Of a DNA stretch of 37,477 nt, positions 7,462 through 17,264 are shown one piece after another. The position numbers and the translations under genes are program-made. The DNA is from Solirubrobacterales bacterium (GTDB taxonomy: Bacteria; Actinomycetota; Thermoleophilia; Solirubrobacterales; 70-9). The notes under the pieces were generated by a model. It was given only the letters and a program-made list of their open reading frames with translations. It made no database searches and had not been told where the DNA came from. The stretch covers positions 1 to 37,477 of the forward strand of contig JAJKHV010000171.1 of NCBI GenBank assembly GCA_021154855.1. The letters run 5' to 3'. Each line of letters opens with the position of its first letter. The stretch's first letter is position 1.

Positions 7462-8021
7462 GTGAGCTCGTCGACAAGCTCTTCGCCATCCATGATTCGC
7501 TCACCGATGCGGGTGTTGCTCATGCCTTCGGCGGCGCGATCGCACTCGCATATTGCGTGGAGGAGCCTCGGGGTACGCGTGACCTCGACGTCAACATCTT
7601 CGTTCAGGCATCCGAGGCGGAATCGGTCCTGGCCTCTCTACCGAAAGGAGTCAGGGTCAGAAAAAAGGACGTCGTCAAAGTCGAACGAGACGGCCAGGCC
7701 CGACTCGACTGGGACGGAACCCCAATAGACGTTTTTCTCAACAACGTTCCACTGCACGAGGCAGTCGCGGCTTCTGTCGTCTGGGTGCGGCTGCAGGATC
7801 GCGATGTGCCGGTGCTCGACTGCGCCTCGCTGGCGATCTTCAAGGCCTTCTTCGACCGGACCAAGGACTGGGCTGATCTCGAGGCGATAGCCCAGGCGAC
7901 GCCGGAGGACATCGACGCCGCGGCCGCGACGATCACCAAGCTCGTCGGCGAGGACGACCCGGCCGTTCAGCGACTCGAGAGCCTCATCCCCCTCGACGTC
8001 GGCTCGTCCCCGTCCCGGTAG
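7458..8021 (+). CDS. AbiEii-like nucleotidyltransferase, probable toxin
   Basis: A 187-residue protein with a DNA polymerase beta-type nucleotidyltransferase fold: AFGGAIALAY (helix after the GG motif, about 23-32), then TRDLDVNIFV (about 40-49) with the metal-binding Asp pair DLD, and a third acidic strand PIDVFLNN (about 92-99). A C-terminal FKAFFDRTKDWADLEAI resembles the K..R.KD..DL segment of AbiEii toxins, which block growth by nucleotide transfer to tRNA acceptor ends or related targets. The upstream HTH gene overlaps it by 4 nt. Activity as a toxin is inferred. It is the only element here unrelated to the surrounding metabolic genes. Confidence 0.75.
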   Translation: MSELVDKLFAIHDSLTDAGVAHAFGGAIALAYCVEEPRGTRDLDVNIFVQASEAESVLASLPKGVRVRKKDVVKVERDGQARLDWDGTPIDVFLNNVPLHEAVAASVVWVRLQDRDVPVLDCASLAIFKAFFDRTKDWADLEAIAQATPEDIDAAAATITKLVGEDDPAVQRLESLIPLDVGSSPSR

Positions 8022-8027
8022 GGATTT

Positions 8028-9392
8028 CTACGCGGGAGCGATCGCCACTGCGTGGTTGGAGACGATCCGGTTGTCCGGGTCGTAGCGGCGCTTGACGTCG
8101 GCCAAGCGGGCGCAGACCTCCGGCGGCAGGATCGCGTCGGTGTCGCAGGGGCGCTCGGCGAAGTTGAAGTAGCCGCCCTCGGCTGCCCACGGTTCCATCG
8201 CCTCGTCAAAGCGGTCGAGGTGCGCCTCGATCGCCTGGCCCAGCTCAGGGGTCATCGGCAGGCCGATGCCGAACATGGCGAAGGCCGCGTCGAGGTGGGA
8301 GAGGGCGCCGCCATTCTGGTCCTCGCGACCGAGTGCTCCACCCACGTGGCGCAGCTCGGCCAGCAGCAGCGGCGACTGTGCCGCGGGGCCTGCAAGTCCT
8401 GCGAAGGCCTCGATCGCCTCGTCGGGCAGCTCGCGAAGGATCTGGTGGTGGCCCATGCCCGGCACCGGGTTCTCGGGGTCCATGTGTATCCGGCAGAGGC
8501 CGGCGGCGGGAATCTGGCCGAAGGTATCCATGATCGTCTCGCCGATCTCCCGCAATGGCGCGATCGTCGCTTCGCCCTTTGCCTGGTCGCCGATGCAGGC
8601 GCCGTCGATCGTCAGCAGCGGACGACCGCGGATCGGCTCCGGCACGTCCGGGATCGGCGGTGGGGTGATGAAGCGCACCACCGAGGTGACGTCATCGGAC
8701 ACGCCGGCGGTCCAGTCGCGATAGGCGCGCACCGCCTCGGCGCCGACCTCGGCCGGGAAGACCAGGGCGCCGGCGTAGACGTCGGCAATCGGGACCAGGT
8801 CGAGCTGCAGGGCGGTGACGATCGCGTAGCCGCCTCCGCCGCCGCGCAGCGCCCAGAAGAGGTCGGGGTCGCTTTCGGCGTCGACCGTGCGCGGCTCTCC
8901 TTCGGCGGTGACCAGCTCGATCGTGCGGACGCGGTTGCAGGCGAAGCCGTAGCGGCGGCCGAGCCAGCTCAGCCCGCCGCCGAGCGAGTAGCCGATCACG
9001 CCGACGTCGGGAGAGGAACCCGGCAGCGAGCTGAGGCCGTGGGCGCCCGCGGCTTCGCTCAGCTCGAGGACCAGCACGCCTGCCTCGACCCGTGCCGTCT
9101 CTGCATCGGGGTCGACGGCGATCCCGCGCATCCGCTCGGTCTTGATCAGGATCGTCCCCTCGAGCGATCCCAGCGCGACGGCGCCGTGGCCCGTTCCCTG
9201 GCCCGAGACGCGAAGGTCGTTTTTGCCGGCGAAGCGGACGACCTTGGCGACGTCCTCGGCGCTCTCGACGAAGGCGACGGCCTCCGGCTGCTGATCGGCG
9301 ACCAGGTTCCAGGCGAGGCGAGCCTCGTCCCAGTCGGCGTCGGCGGGGGTTGCGATGCGGCCGGCAATCGCCAGCCCGGTGAAGTCACTCAT
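8028..9392 (-). CDS. FAD-linked oxidoreductase, berberine-bridge (PCMH) family
   Basis: A 454-residue flavoprotein. The N-terminal PCMH FAD domain has RVSGQGTGHGAVALG, where His69 is the usual 8-alpha-histidyl FAD attachment site. The stretch DVGVIGYSLGGGLSWLGRRYG matches the family, but the cysteine that gives the second covalent FAD bond in bicovalent members is replaced by Tyr/Ser. FWALRGGGGGYAIVTALQ follows, and the C-terminal berberine-bridge segment RRYDPDNRIVSNHAV ends the protein. AAGGAGA stands 5-6 nt before the ATG. It probably oxidises an alcohol or sugar-type substrate; the substrate cannot be read from the sequence. It lies 15 bp downstream of rpiA on the same strand. Confidence 0.88.
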   Translation of the reverse strand: MSDFTGLAIAGRIATPADADWDEARLAWNLVADQQPEAVAFVESAEDVAKVVRFAGKNDLRVSGQGTGHGAVALGSLEGTILIKTERMRGIAVDPDAETARVEAGVLVLELSEAAGAHGLSSLPGSSPDVGVIGYSLGGGLSWLGRRYGFACNRVRTIELVTAEGEPRTVDAESDPDLFWALRGGGGGYAIVTALQLDLVPIADVYAGALVFPAEVGAEAVRAYRDWTAGVSDDVTSVVRFITPPPIPDVPEPIRGRPLLTIDGACIGDQAKGEATIAPLREIGETIMDTFGQIPAAGLCRIHMDPENPVPGMGHHQILRELPDEAIEAFAGLAGPAAQSPLLLAELRHVGGALGREDQNGGALSHLDAAFAMFGIGLPMTPELGQAIEAHLDRFDEAMEPWAAEGGYFNFAERPCDTDAILPPEVCARLADVKRRYDPDNRIVSNHAVAIAPA

Positions 9393-9407
9393 TCAAGTCT
9401 CCTTGGA

Positions 9408-10058
9408 TCAGCTCAGCGTCAAGCGTTGGACGGTGCCTCCGGCCCCCACCAGCACCGCGCTCACCATATCTGGAGGGAAAAGGCCGTGTGCGGCAATCCC
9501 AGGGTCGGCCTCGAGACGGGCCGCGAGGGCTTGCGGATCGTCGATCTCGCCTCCGTAGTCGGCGATGATTCCGCCGTCGGGACTGGGCGGGAAGTCGCGC
9601 AATCTGACCTCGGGGCCGAGTCGGTCGAGGGTCGAGCGCAAGCCGAAGGAGAAGAGCTCGAGCGGCACAGGGGCGTTCAGCGAGCCGACCGGCTTGGTCG
9701 AGTCTGCGATGACGACGAAGCGCTCCGCCGCCGCCGCGACGATCTTCTCGCGCAGGTGGGCGCCACCGCCGCCCTTGATCAGCCAGCCGTCGGGCGTGAC
9801 CTGGTCGGTGCCGTCGATCGCGATGTCGAGTCGCTCCAGCTCGCTGAACTCCTCGACCGCGATTCCCAGATCGCGAGCCTGCACCTCGGTCGCAACCGAT
9901 GTCGCAACGCAGCGGATTGCGCTCAGGCCGCGGGCGGCGATCGCCGGCAGCAGAAGGGCGACGGTCGATCCCGTCCCCAGTCCCACCGTCATCCCCTCCT
10001 CGACCAGATCCGCGGCGGCTTCGGCGGCGATGCGCTTCTCGGCGTCGGCGTCGCTCAT
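9408..10058 (-). CDS. rpiA: Ribose-5-phosphate isomerase A
   Basis: Interconverts ribulose-5-phosphate and ribose-5-phosphate, linking the oxidative and non-oxidative pentose phosphate branches. The 216-residue protein shows the RpiA motifs GLGTGSTV (26-33), DGTDQV (82-87), KGGGGAHLREKIV (95-107) with catalytic Glu104, and GLF near the end. The usual DGADE motif reads DGTDQ: both aspartates are kept, while the adjacent Glu is Gln. TAGAGT lies 8 nt before the ATG. It is divergent from the FHA gene across a long palindrome and is followed by the FAD oxidoreductase. Confidence 0.95.
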   Translation of the reverse strand: MSDADAEKRIAAEAAADLVEEGMTVGLGTGSTVALLLPAIAARGLSAIRCVATSVATEVQARDLGIAVEEFSELERLDIAIDGTDQVTPDGWLIKGGGGAHLREKIVAAAAERFVVIADSTKPVGSLNAPVPLELFSFGLRSTLDRLGPEVRLRDFPPSPDGGIIADYGGEIDDPQALAARLEADPGIAAHGLFPPDMVSAVLVGAGGTVQRLTLS

Positions 10059-10083
10059 GGCGTCGCACTCTAGCCCCGCGTTT

Positions 10084-10133
10084 GCTGACTTCGTCTTTAG
10101 TCGCCCTATTGGACGACTAACGACGAAGTCAGC
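10084..10133. repeat. 50-bp inverted repeat centred between rpiA and the FHA gene
   Basis: Arms 10084-10103 and 10114-10133 match at 19 of 20 positions around a 10-nt centre. Each arm lies 25 nt from the flanking start codon (10058 and 10159), so the palindrome is exactly centred between the divergent genes. It occupies the -35 region of both, upstream of TAGAGT (rpiA) and TATGCT (FHA). A shared operator is more likely than a terminator. Confidence 0.7.
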
Positions 10134-10158
10134 GTCGGAGATTTATGCTCGCGACCAG

Positions 10159-10737
10159 ATGGCCGCGCGGATTTGGTTGACGGGACCCGGGGGAGAGCCT
10201 CGGTCGGTGGCGCTGTCTGAGCGCACCGTCGTCGGCCGGGACCCCGAGGCCGACGTCCACATCGACGACGAAAGGGTCTCCTGGAACCACCTCGAGATCG
10301 AGCGCCGCGGCGAGGTTCTGATGGCCACCGACCTCGATAGCCGCAACGGCACCGCCCTAAACGGCGAGCCGCTCGATCGACCTCGCCGCCTGCGCAACGG
10401 CGACACGTTGATCGTCGGCGGCCACCGGCTCGAAGTCTCACTCGGTCCGGCGACCCCGGTCGGCGCGACCGTTCCCAGCACTCAACCCGCGGTTGCGCTG
10501 ACTGAAGAAGAGCGGGCGACCGCCGCGGCCCTGGTCGCTCCCTACCGCAGTGAGGGCGCCTTTGCCGGTCGTCCCGCCACCCGAGCCGAGATCGCCGCCA
10601 CGCTGCAGGTCAGCGAGCGCACCGCCCAGCGGCGACTCGACGCCCTCGCCGCCAAGCTCAATGTCTCAGGCGACTCCGGTCGCGAGCGCCCCCGCCTGAT
10701 CGCCGCCCGCGTGATCGAGCTCGGCCTCGACCGCTGA
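10159..10737 (+). CDS. FHA-domain protein with C-terminal HTH
   Basis: A 192-residue cytosolic protein. The N-terminal forkhead-associated domain (about 1-95) has every phosphothreonine-binding signature: VVGRDPEADVHI (Gly26-Arg27), VSWNHLEIE (Ser41, His44) and DSRNGTALNG (60-69). After a linker, residues about 120-190 form a DNA-binding-like module with TRAEIAATLQVSERTAQRRLDAL. It probably reads Ser/Thr kinase signals (a PknB-type kinase is encoded 1.3 kb downstream) and acts on DNA. The ATG at 10159 was chosen because the FHA strand begins there; the longer open frame upstream is antisense to rpiA. TATGCT 9 nt before it suggests a leaderless message. Confidence 0.85.
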   Translation: MAARIWLTGPGGEPRSVALSERTVVGRDPEADVHIDDERVSWNHLEIERRGEVLMATDLDSRNGTALNGEPLDRPRRLRNGDTLIVGGHRLEVSLGPATPVGATVPSTQPAVALTEEERATAAALVAPYRSEGAFAGRPATRAEIAATLQVSERTAQRRLDALAAKLNVSGDSGRERPRLIAARVIELGLDR

Positions 10738-10742
10738 CCCGG

Positions 10743-10764
10743 ACCGGGCCAAAGCCGGCCCGGT
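10743..10764 (+). terminator. Short GC hairpin after the FHA gene
   Basis: ACCGGGCC and GGCCCGGT form a perfect 8-bp stem with loop AAAGCC, 5 nt after the stop codon. It has no U-tract; a U-less terminator is possible. Confidence 0.45.
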
Positions 10765-10848
10765 GGGGGACACAGGCGTCGTTTTCGCGTGCGGGCCCCA
10801 AGCGGAGCATCGGTTGTGCAAATGCAACCGACCCGAAAGGGGAGTCCC

Positions 10849-11907
10849 ATGTTCAACCGCTCGATCTTCACCGCCCTGCTCGTTCTCCTTGCGCTCGCCG
10901 TACCGGCCACTGCCTCCGCCGCGTCCTCGCGAACCGGCGCAGTGGTCTTCTCGCGTGCGAGCGAAGAAGGCAGCGTGCTCAAAGGCGGCCTCTACGCAGC
11001 CAAGGAAGGCCATCTCAACCAGCTGACCGAAAATCCGGCCGACAGCGAACCGGACTTCTCCGCCGACGGACGCAAGATTGCCTTCATCCGCAGCGGCGAC
11101 GTCTGGGCGATGCGCGCCGACGGCACCGGCCAGCACAAGCTGACCAGCGGCGCCGAGGTCGACAGTCGTCCGCAGTTCTCGCCCGACGGCCATTACGTCG
11201 TCTTCGAGCGTCGCAACGCAGCGGACGGCAGCCTGCGCGATCTCTATCGCGTCAACTTGGGGGGCAGCGCCCACACGCTTGTGACCGGCGCTTACGACGA
11301 GCACGAAGCCTCCTTTTCACCGGACGGACGAGCGCTCGTCTTCGTCCGCAGCACTCCCGAGACCGGCGGTGGCTTCGCCGACGACATCTTTTCGGTGCGG
11401 CCTTCTGGGGCCGGCCTGGCGCGCCTGACGAGCAGCGGTCACATCGACGAGTTCTCGCCCCGCTATTTCAAGGGCGGAATCGTCTTCAGTCGCGGCCAGA
11501 GCGGTGAAGGCCCCGGCGCCTATGCCGACATCTTCACGATGCGGGGCAGCGGCAGCAACGTCCGGGTCCAGGTGGCCGGCGCCGGCTCGTCCTTCGTCGA
11601 AGACGTCGCGCCGGGAGCGCAATTGCTGCTCTTTCGCCGCGATCAGGGCCTCTGGGTGAAGAAGATCGGGCCCGGACGCGCCCACAAGCTGAGCCAGGTC
11701 GCCGACGGCTCCTCGACCAACTCGGTCTTCTCTTCAGACGGCCGCCGTGTGGCGGCCTTCATCGCCACTGAAGAAGAAGAGTCGCTCTCTGCGATCGACG
11801 TCGGCACTCGCCGCAGCGCCGAGCTCGCGGAAGGGTTCTCCCTGGAAAGCGGCTCGGTGGCGACCAGCATCGGACCGGTCATCACCTGGCAGCCGGTGCC
11901 TCGCTAA
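10849..11907 (+). CDS. Secreted TolB/WD40-like beta-propeller protein
   Basis: A 352-residue exported protein. A Sec signal peptide covers about residues 1-25 (ending ATASAA), after a strong AAAGGGGAG ribosome site 4 nt before the ATG at 10849. The mature chain is built from PD40/TolB-type repeats, for example EPDFSADGRKIAFIRSGDVWAM, RPQFSPDGHYVVFERR and EASFSPDGRALVFVRS; about six blades can be traced. Such propellers bind proteins or ligands and need not be the Tol-Pal component, for which there is no other gene here. It lies upstream of a kinase with its own propeller, but the two are separated by a long inverted repeat, so co-transcription is doubtful. Confidence 0.85.
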   Translation: MFNRSIFTALLVLLALAVPATASAASSRTGAVVFSRASEEGSVLKGGLYAAKEGHLNQLTENPADSEPDFSADGRKIAFIRSGDVWAMRADGTGQHKLTSGAEVDSRPQFSPDGHYVVFERRNAADGSLRDLYRVNLGGSAHTLVTGAYDEHEASFSPDGRALVFVRSTPETGGGFADDIFSVRPSGAGLARLTSSGHIDEFSPRYFKGGIVFSRGQSGEGPGAYADIFTMRGSGSNVRVQVAGAGSSFVEDVAPGAQLLLFRRDQGLWVKKIGPGRAHKLSQVADGSSTNSVFSSDGRRVAAFIATEEEESLSAIDVGTRRSAELAEGFSLESGSVATSIGPVITWQPVPR

Positions 11908-11916
11908 GCCCCGCTC

Positions 11917-11970
11917 CGGGGCGTGTCTGAGTTTCCCACGAAATCTGTGGTCAAAATCAGGCACGCCCCG
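11917..11970. repeat. 54-bp imperfect inverted repeat between the propeller and kinase genes
   Basis: Outer arms 11917-11930 and 11957-11970 match at 13 of 14 positions. Pairing continues inward through TTT/AAA and CCAC/GTGG to a 7-nt loop, making an almost full-length stem. It starts 10 nt after the upstream stop codon. A U-less terminator is likely; a mobile palindromic element is the alternative. Confidence 0.6.
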
Positions 11971-12000
11971 TTGCGGGTGTCCCTCGTCTCTCTGCGGCGA

Positions 12001-12006
12001 TATAAC
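12001..12006 (+). promoter_or_regulatory. Putative -10 hexamer of the kinase gene (leaderless)
   Basis: TATAAC ends 6 nt before the GTG at 12013. There is no ribosome site, which supports this start over an upstream GTG at 11923 that lies within the inverted repeat. Confidence 0.45.
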
Positions 12007-12012
12007 CGCCGC

Positions 12013-13830
<1,818 letters not shown>

Positions 13831-13911
13831 AAGCTTTCCGGACTGGGGCCCACCGCTCCAGGCCAAGCGGCCGTCGACGTATCGCTCCATCGGTGGGATT
13901 GCGCGGGGCCT

Positions 13912-13967
13912 CGGGGGAGGGTCTGCGGGAACTCCCGGTCGAAGGCCGGCCCGCAGACCGTCCCCCG
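13912..13967. terminator. Long hairpin between the kinase gene and tkt
   Basis: Arms 13912-13929 and 13950-13967 match at 17 of 18 positions around a 20-nt loop. It lies in the 176-bp gap after the kinase stop and 39 nt before tkt. No U-tract follows. A U-less terminator separating the kinase gene from the tkt operon fits best. Confidence 0.55.
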
Positions 13968-13994
13968 ACGCCCCTCCCCATCACAGCCGTCTCA

Positions 13995-14000
13995 TAGGAT
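13995..14000 (+). promoter_or_regulatory. Putative -10 hexamer of tkt (leaderless)
   Basis: TAGGAT ends 6 nt before the tkt GTG, and there is no ribosome site. Confidence 0.45.
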
Positions 14001-14006
14001 CGATAC

Positions 14007-16076
14007 GTGAGCCGCGACCTCGACCAGCTCTGCATCAACACGATCCGGACGCTTTCGATCGACGCAATTCAGAAGGCCAATTCCGGCCACCCGGGCACCC
14101 CAATGGCGCTTGCCCCCGTCGCCTACACGCTCTGGCAGCGGTTTCTGCGCTTCGACCCGGCTGACCCGATCTGGCCCGGCCGCGATCGCTTCGTCCTCTC
14201 CGCCGGCCACGCTTCGATGCTGCTCTACTCGCTGCTCCACCTCGCCGGTGTCAGGGCGGTCGACCCGGACTACGAGATCGTCGGCGATCCCGCCGTCTCA
14301 CTCGCCGACATCGAAAGCTTCCGCCAGGTCGACTCCCGCGCCCCCGGCCACCCCGAGTACCGCTGGACCTCGGGGGTCGAGACCACCACCGGTCCGCTCG
14401 GCCAGGGTGTCGCCACCTCGGTTGGGATGGCGATCGCCGGCAAATGGCAGGGCGCCCGGTACAACCGGCCGGGCTTCGAGCTCTTCGACTTCGACGTCTA
14501 TGCGATCGCCGGCGACGGCTGCCTGATGGAGGGTGTCTCCAGCGAAGCCGCCTCGATCGCCGGCCACCTCGAGCTCGACAACCTCTGCTGGGTCTACGAC
14601 AACAACCAGATCACGATCGACGGCAAAACCCAGATCACCTATGACGACGATGTCGTAGCCCATTTCATGGGCTACGGCTGGAACGTCACCCGTGTCGGGG
14701 ACGCCAACGACACCGACCTGATCGCCACCGCCTTCGAGGAGTTCAAGGGCGAGGAGGGGCGGCCGACGCTGATCATCGTCGACAGCCATATCGGCTGGGG
14801 CGCTCCGCACAAGGTCGATACCCCGGCGGCCCACGGCGAGCCGCTCGGCGAGGAGGAGGTGCGCGAGACCAAGCGCGCCTACGGCTGGCCCGAGGGCGCC
14901 CAGTTCCGGGTCCCGGACGGGGTGCGCGAGCGCTTCGCCGACGGGATCGGCAAGCGCGGCGCCGAGCTGTCGGCGGCTTGGGCGAGCAAGCTTGCCGACT
15001 ACGCCAGGGACAACGCTGATCTCGCCAATGAGATTGACACCCAGCAGAAGCGCGAGCTGCCCGACGGCTGGGACGCCGGCATCCCGAGCTTCGCGCCCGA
15101 CGAGAAGGGAATCGCCACCCGCAAGGCGTCGCAGCAGGTCGAGAACGCGATCGCCGAGCGCCTGCCCTGGCTGCTGGCCGGCTCCGCCGACCTCACCGAC
15201 TCGACCTCGGTGCGGCTCAACTTCGACGGCGCGGCTGATTTCGAGCCCGGCGCCTACGACGGCCGCCAGCTCCACTACGGCATCCGAGAGCACGAGTCGG
15301 CGGCGATCTCCAACGGCCTTTCACTGACCAAGCTGCGCCCGCTTTGGTCCACCTACCTCACCTTCTCCGACTACGCACGGCCGGCGATCCGGCTCTCGGC
15401 TCTGATGGAGCTACCGGTGATCCACCTCTTCACACATGACTCGATCGGCCTCGGCGAGGACGGCCCGACCCACCAGCCGGTCGAGCAGCTCGCATCCCTG
15501 CGGGCAATCCCCGGCCTCGACGTGATCCGTCCCGCCGATGCCAACGAGGTCGCCGAGGCCTGGCGGGCTGCGATCGATCGCCACCACCAGCCGGTTGCCC
15601 TGATCCTCACCCGCCAGAACGTGCCGGTCTTCGACCGCTCCAAGTACGCCTCGGCCGCGGGCCTGCGGCGGGGCGCCTATGTGCTCGCCGACCCTGAGAA
15701 CGGCGATCCCGAGGTCATCTTGATGGCCACCGGCAGCGAGGTGGCCCTGGCGCTGTCCGCGCACGAGCAGCTGTCCGGCGAGGGAGTTCGCTCGCGGGTC
15801 GTCAGCATGCCGTGCTGCGAGCTCTTCGATGGGCAGGAGAAGGAGCACCGCGACGGGGTCGTGCCGCCGGGGCTGCGTGCACGAGTCTCGATCGAGGAGG
15901 CCTCGACCCTAGGCTGGGACCGCTACGTCGGCCCCGAGGGCGCCCGGATCGGCATGCATACCTTTGGCAGCTCAGCGCCGCTGAAGGACCTTCAGAGCAA
16001 GTTCGGCTTCACCCCTGAGAAGGTCGCCGAGGCGGCGCGCGGGGCGGTCGAGCAAGCTGAGAAAGTGAAAACGTGA
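14007..16076 (+). CDS. tkt: Transketolase
   Basis: Transfers two-carbon ketol units between sugar phosphates using thiamine diphosphate. The 689-residue protein has the expected motifs: KANSGHPGTPMALAP near residue 22, the ThDP-binding GDGCLMEGVSSEA followed by the DNNQITIDG segment (about 168-200), the pyrimidine-domain YGIREHESAAISNG (about 420-435) and DSIGLGEDGPTHQPVEQLA (about 475-493). Length is normal. It begins at GTG 14007. Its stop overlaps a GTG in the tal reading frame, so it is co-transcribed with tal. Confidence 0.97.
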   Translation: MSRDLDQLCINTIRTLSIDAIQKANSGHPGTPMALAPVAYTLWQRFLRFDPADPIWPGRDRFVLSAGHASMLLYSLLHLAGVRAVDPDYEIVGDPAVSLADIESFRQVDSRAPGHPEYRWTSGVETTTGPLGQGVATSVGMAIAGKWQGARYNRPGFELFDFDVYAIAGDGCLMEGVSSEAASIAGHLELDNLCWVYDNNQITIDGKTQITYDDDVVAHFMGYGWNVTRVGDANDTDLIATAFEEFKGEEGRPTLIIVDSHIGWGAPHKVDTPAAHGEPLGEEEVRETKRAYGWPEGAQFRVPDGVRERFADGIGKRGAELSAAWASKLADYARDNADLANEIDTQQKRELPDGWDAGIPSFAPDEKGIATRKASQQVENAIAERLPWLLAGSADLTDSTSVRLNFDGAADFEPGAYDGRQLHYGIREHESAAISNGLSLTKLRPLWSTYLTFSDYARPAIRLSALMELPVIHLFTHDSIGLGEDGPTHQPVEQLASLRAIPGLDVIRPADANEVAEAWRAAIDRHHQPVALILTRQNVPVFDRSKYASAAGLRRGAYVLADPENGDPEVILMATGSEVALALSAHEQLSGEGVRSRVVSMPCCELFDGQEKEHRDGVVPPGLRARVSIEEASTLGWDRYVGPEGARIGMHTFGSSAPLKDLQSKFGFTPEKVAEAARGAVEQAEKVKT

Positions 16077-16096
16077 GCGACGAGAGAGAGGCAACG

Positions 16097-17197
16097 ATGA
16101 AGCCAACCGCGAAGTTGCACGAGGCGGGCCAGAGCCTCTGGCTCGACAACATCACCCGGCCGATGCTGGCCGAAGGGGTCCTGAAGGGCTACATCGAGGA
16201 GCTCTCGGTCACCGGCCTGACCTCCAACCCGACGATCTTCGACAAGGCGATCTCCGCTGGGGATGCCTACGACGAGCAGATCGCTCAGCTCAGCAACACC
16301 GCCGTTCCCGAGCAGGGAATCGGCGCCACTCCCCCCGAGAGGATCTTCTTCGAGCTGGCGCTGGCCGATCTGCGCGACGCCACCGACCTCTTCGCCACGG
16401 TGCACGAGCGCACCGACGGCGTCGACGGCTTCGCCTCGCTCGAGGTCTCGCCCTTGATCGCCGACGACGCCGAGGCGACGATCGAGGAGGCGGCCGCGCT
16501 CCACGCCAAAGCCGAGCGCGACAACCTCTTCATCAAGATTCCCGGCACCGAGGCAGGGCGCAAGGCGATCGAGGAGTCGATCTTCGCGGGGATCCCGATC
16601 AACGTCACCCTGCTGTTCGACGACAAGCAGTACCTGGCTGCCGCCGACGCCTACATGCGGGGGATAGAACGCCGGATCGAGGCTGGCCTCAATGCCAACG
16701 TCGCTTCGGTGGCCTCGATCTTCATGAGCCGCTGGGATGTCGCCGTCTCAGGCGAAGTTCCCGACGAGCTGCACAACCGCCTCGGCCTGGCGATCGGCTT
16801 CCGCGCCTACCGCGCCTACCGAGAGCTGCTCGACTCACCGCGCATGCAGCGGCTGATGAACGAGGGCGCGCGGCCGCAGCGCCTGCTCTGGGCCAGCACC
16901 GGCACCAAGGACCCGGACGCATCCGACGTTCTCTACATCGAGGGCTTCGCCTCGCCGTTCACGATCAACACGATGCCGGAGCCGACCCTGCATGCCTTTG
17001 CCGACCACGGTGAGGTGGCGGAGCTGGTGCCGGCGGACGGCGGCGAGTCTGAGCAGCTGCTGGCGCAGTTCGCGAGCGCCGGGATCGACGTCGACGCGCT
17101 CGCGGAGAGGTTGCAGGAGGAGGGCAAGGCGAGCTTCGCCAAGTCCTGGGACGAGATGCTGAAAACGATCGAGTCGCAGGTCGGGGCGCGCCTGTGA
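16097..17197 (+). CDS. tal: Transaldolase
   Basis: Transfers a dihydroxyacetone unit between sedoheptulose-7-phosphate and glyceraldehyde-3-phosphate. Motifs of the longer actinobacterial TAL subfamily are visible: [12 protein letters not shown] near the start, [15 protein letters not shown] (about 36-50), and [18 protein letters not shown] (about 142-160), whose Lys forms the Schiff base, followed by INVTLLFD. The ATG at 16097 has AGAGAGG 5 nt before it and gives 366 residues; a GTG at 16073 overlapping the tkt stop is an alternative. It belongs to the tkt operon. A perfect inverted repeat begins 2 nt after the stop. Confidence 0.96.
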   Translation: MKPTAKLHEAGQSLWLDNITRPMLAEGVLKGYIEELSVTGLTSNPTIFDKAISAGDAYDEQIAQLSNTAVPEQGIGATPPERIFFELALADLRDATDLFATVHERTDGVDGFASLEVSPLIADDAEATIEEAAALHAKAERDNLFIKIPGTEAGRKAIEESIFAGIPINVTLLFDDKQYLAAADAYMRGIERRIEAGLNANVASVASIFMSRWDVAVSGEVPDELHNRLGLAIGFRAYRAYRELLDSPRMQRLMNEGARPQRLLWASTGTKDPDASDVLYIEGFASPFTINTMPEPTLHAFADHGEVAELVPADGGESEQLLAQFASAGIDVDALAERLQEEGKASFAKSWDEMLKTIESQVGARL

Positions 17198-17198
17198 G

Positions 17199-17252
17199 CG
17201 ACCAAATCGACACGGTGATTTCCGCTGCTTCGAGTCCGTGTCGATTTGGTCG
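17199..17252. repeat. Perfect 17-bp inverted repeat between tal and pgi
   Basis: Arms 17199-17215 and 17236-17252 match at 17 of 17 positions with a 20-nt loop. It begins 2 nt after the tal stop and ends at the pgi ribosome site. It may attenuate or terminate transcription, or regulate pgi translation. Confidence 0.7.
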
Positions 17253-17264
17253 GGAGCCAGTGAG

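Noticed and set aside
8052-10073. 673-residue open frame on the plus strand
   Set aside because: It is antisense to the FAD oxidoreductase and rpiA, both with full family motifs. High-GC codon bias creates such frames.
9565-10158. N-terminal extension of the FHA gene
   Set aside because: It reads antisense through rpiA and the palindrome. The FHA fold begins right after ATG 10159.
17199-17252. Insertion-sequence ends or attachment site
   Set aside because: No transposase, integrase or target duplication is present near any of the inverted repeats.
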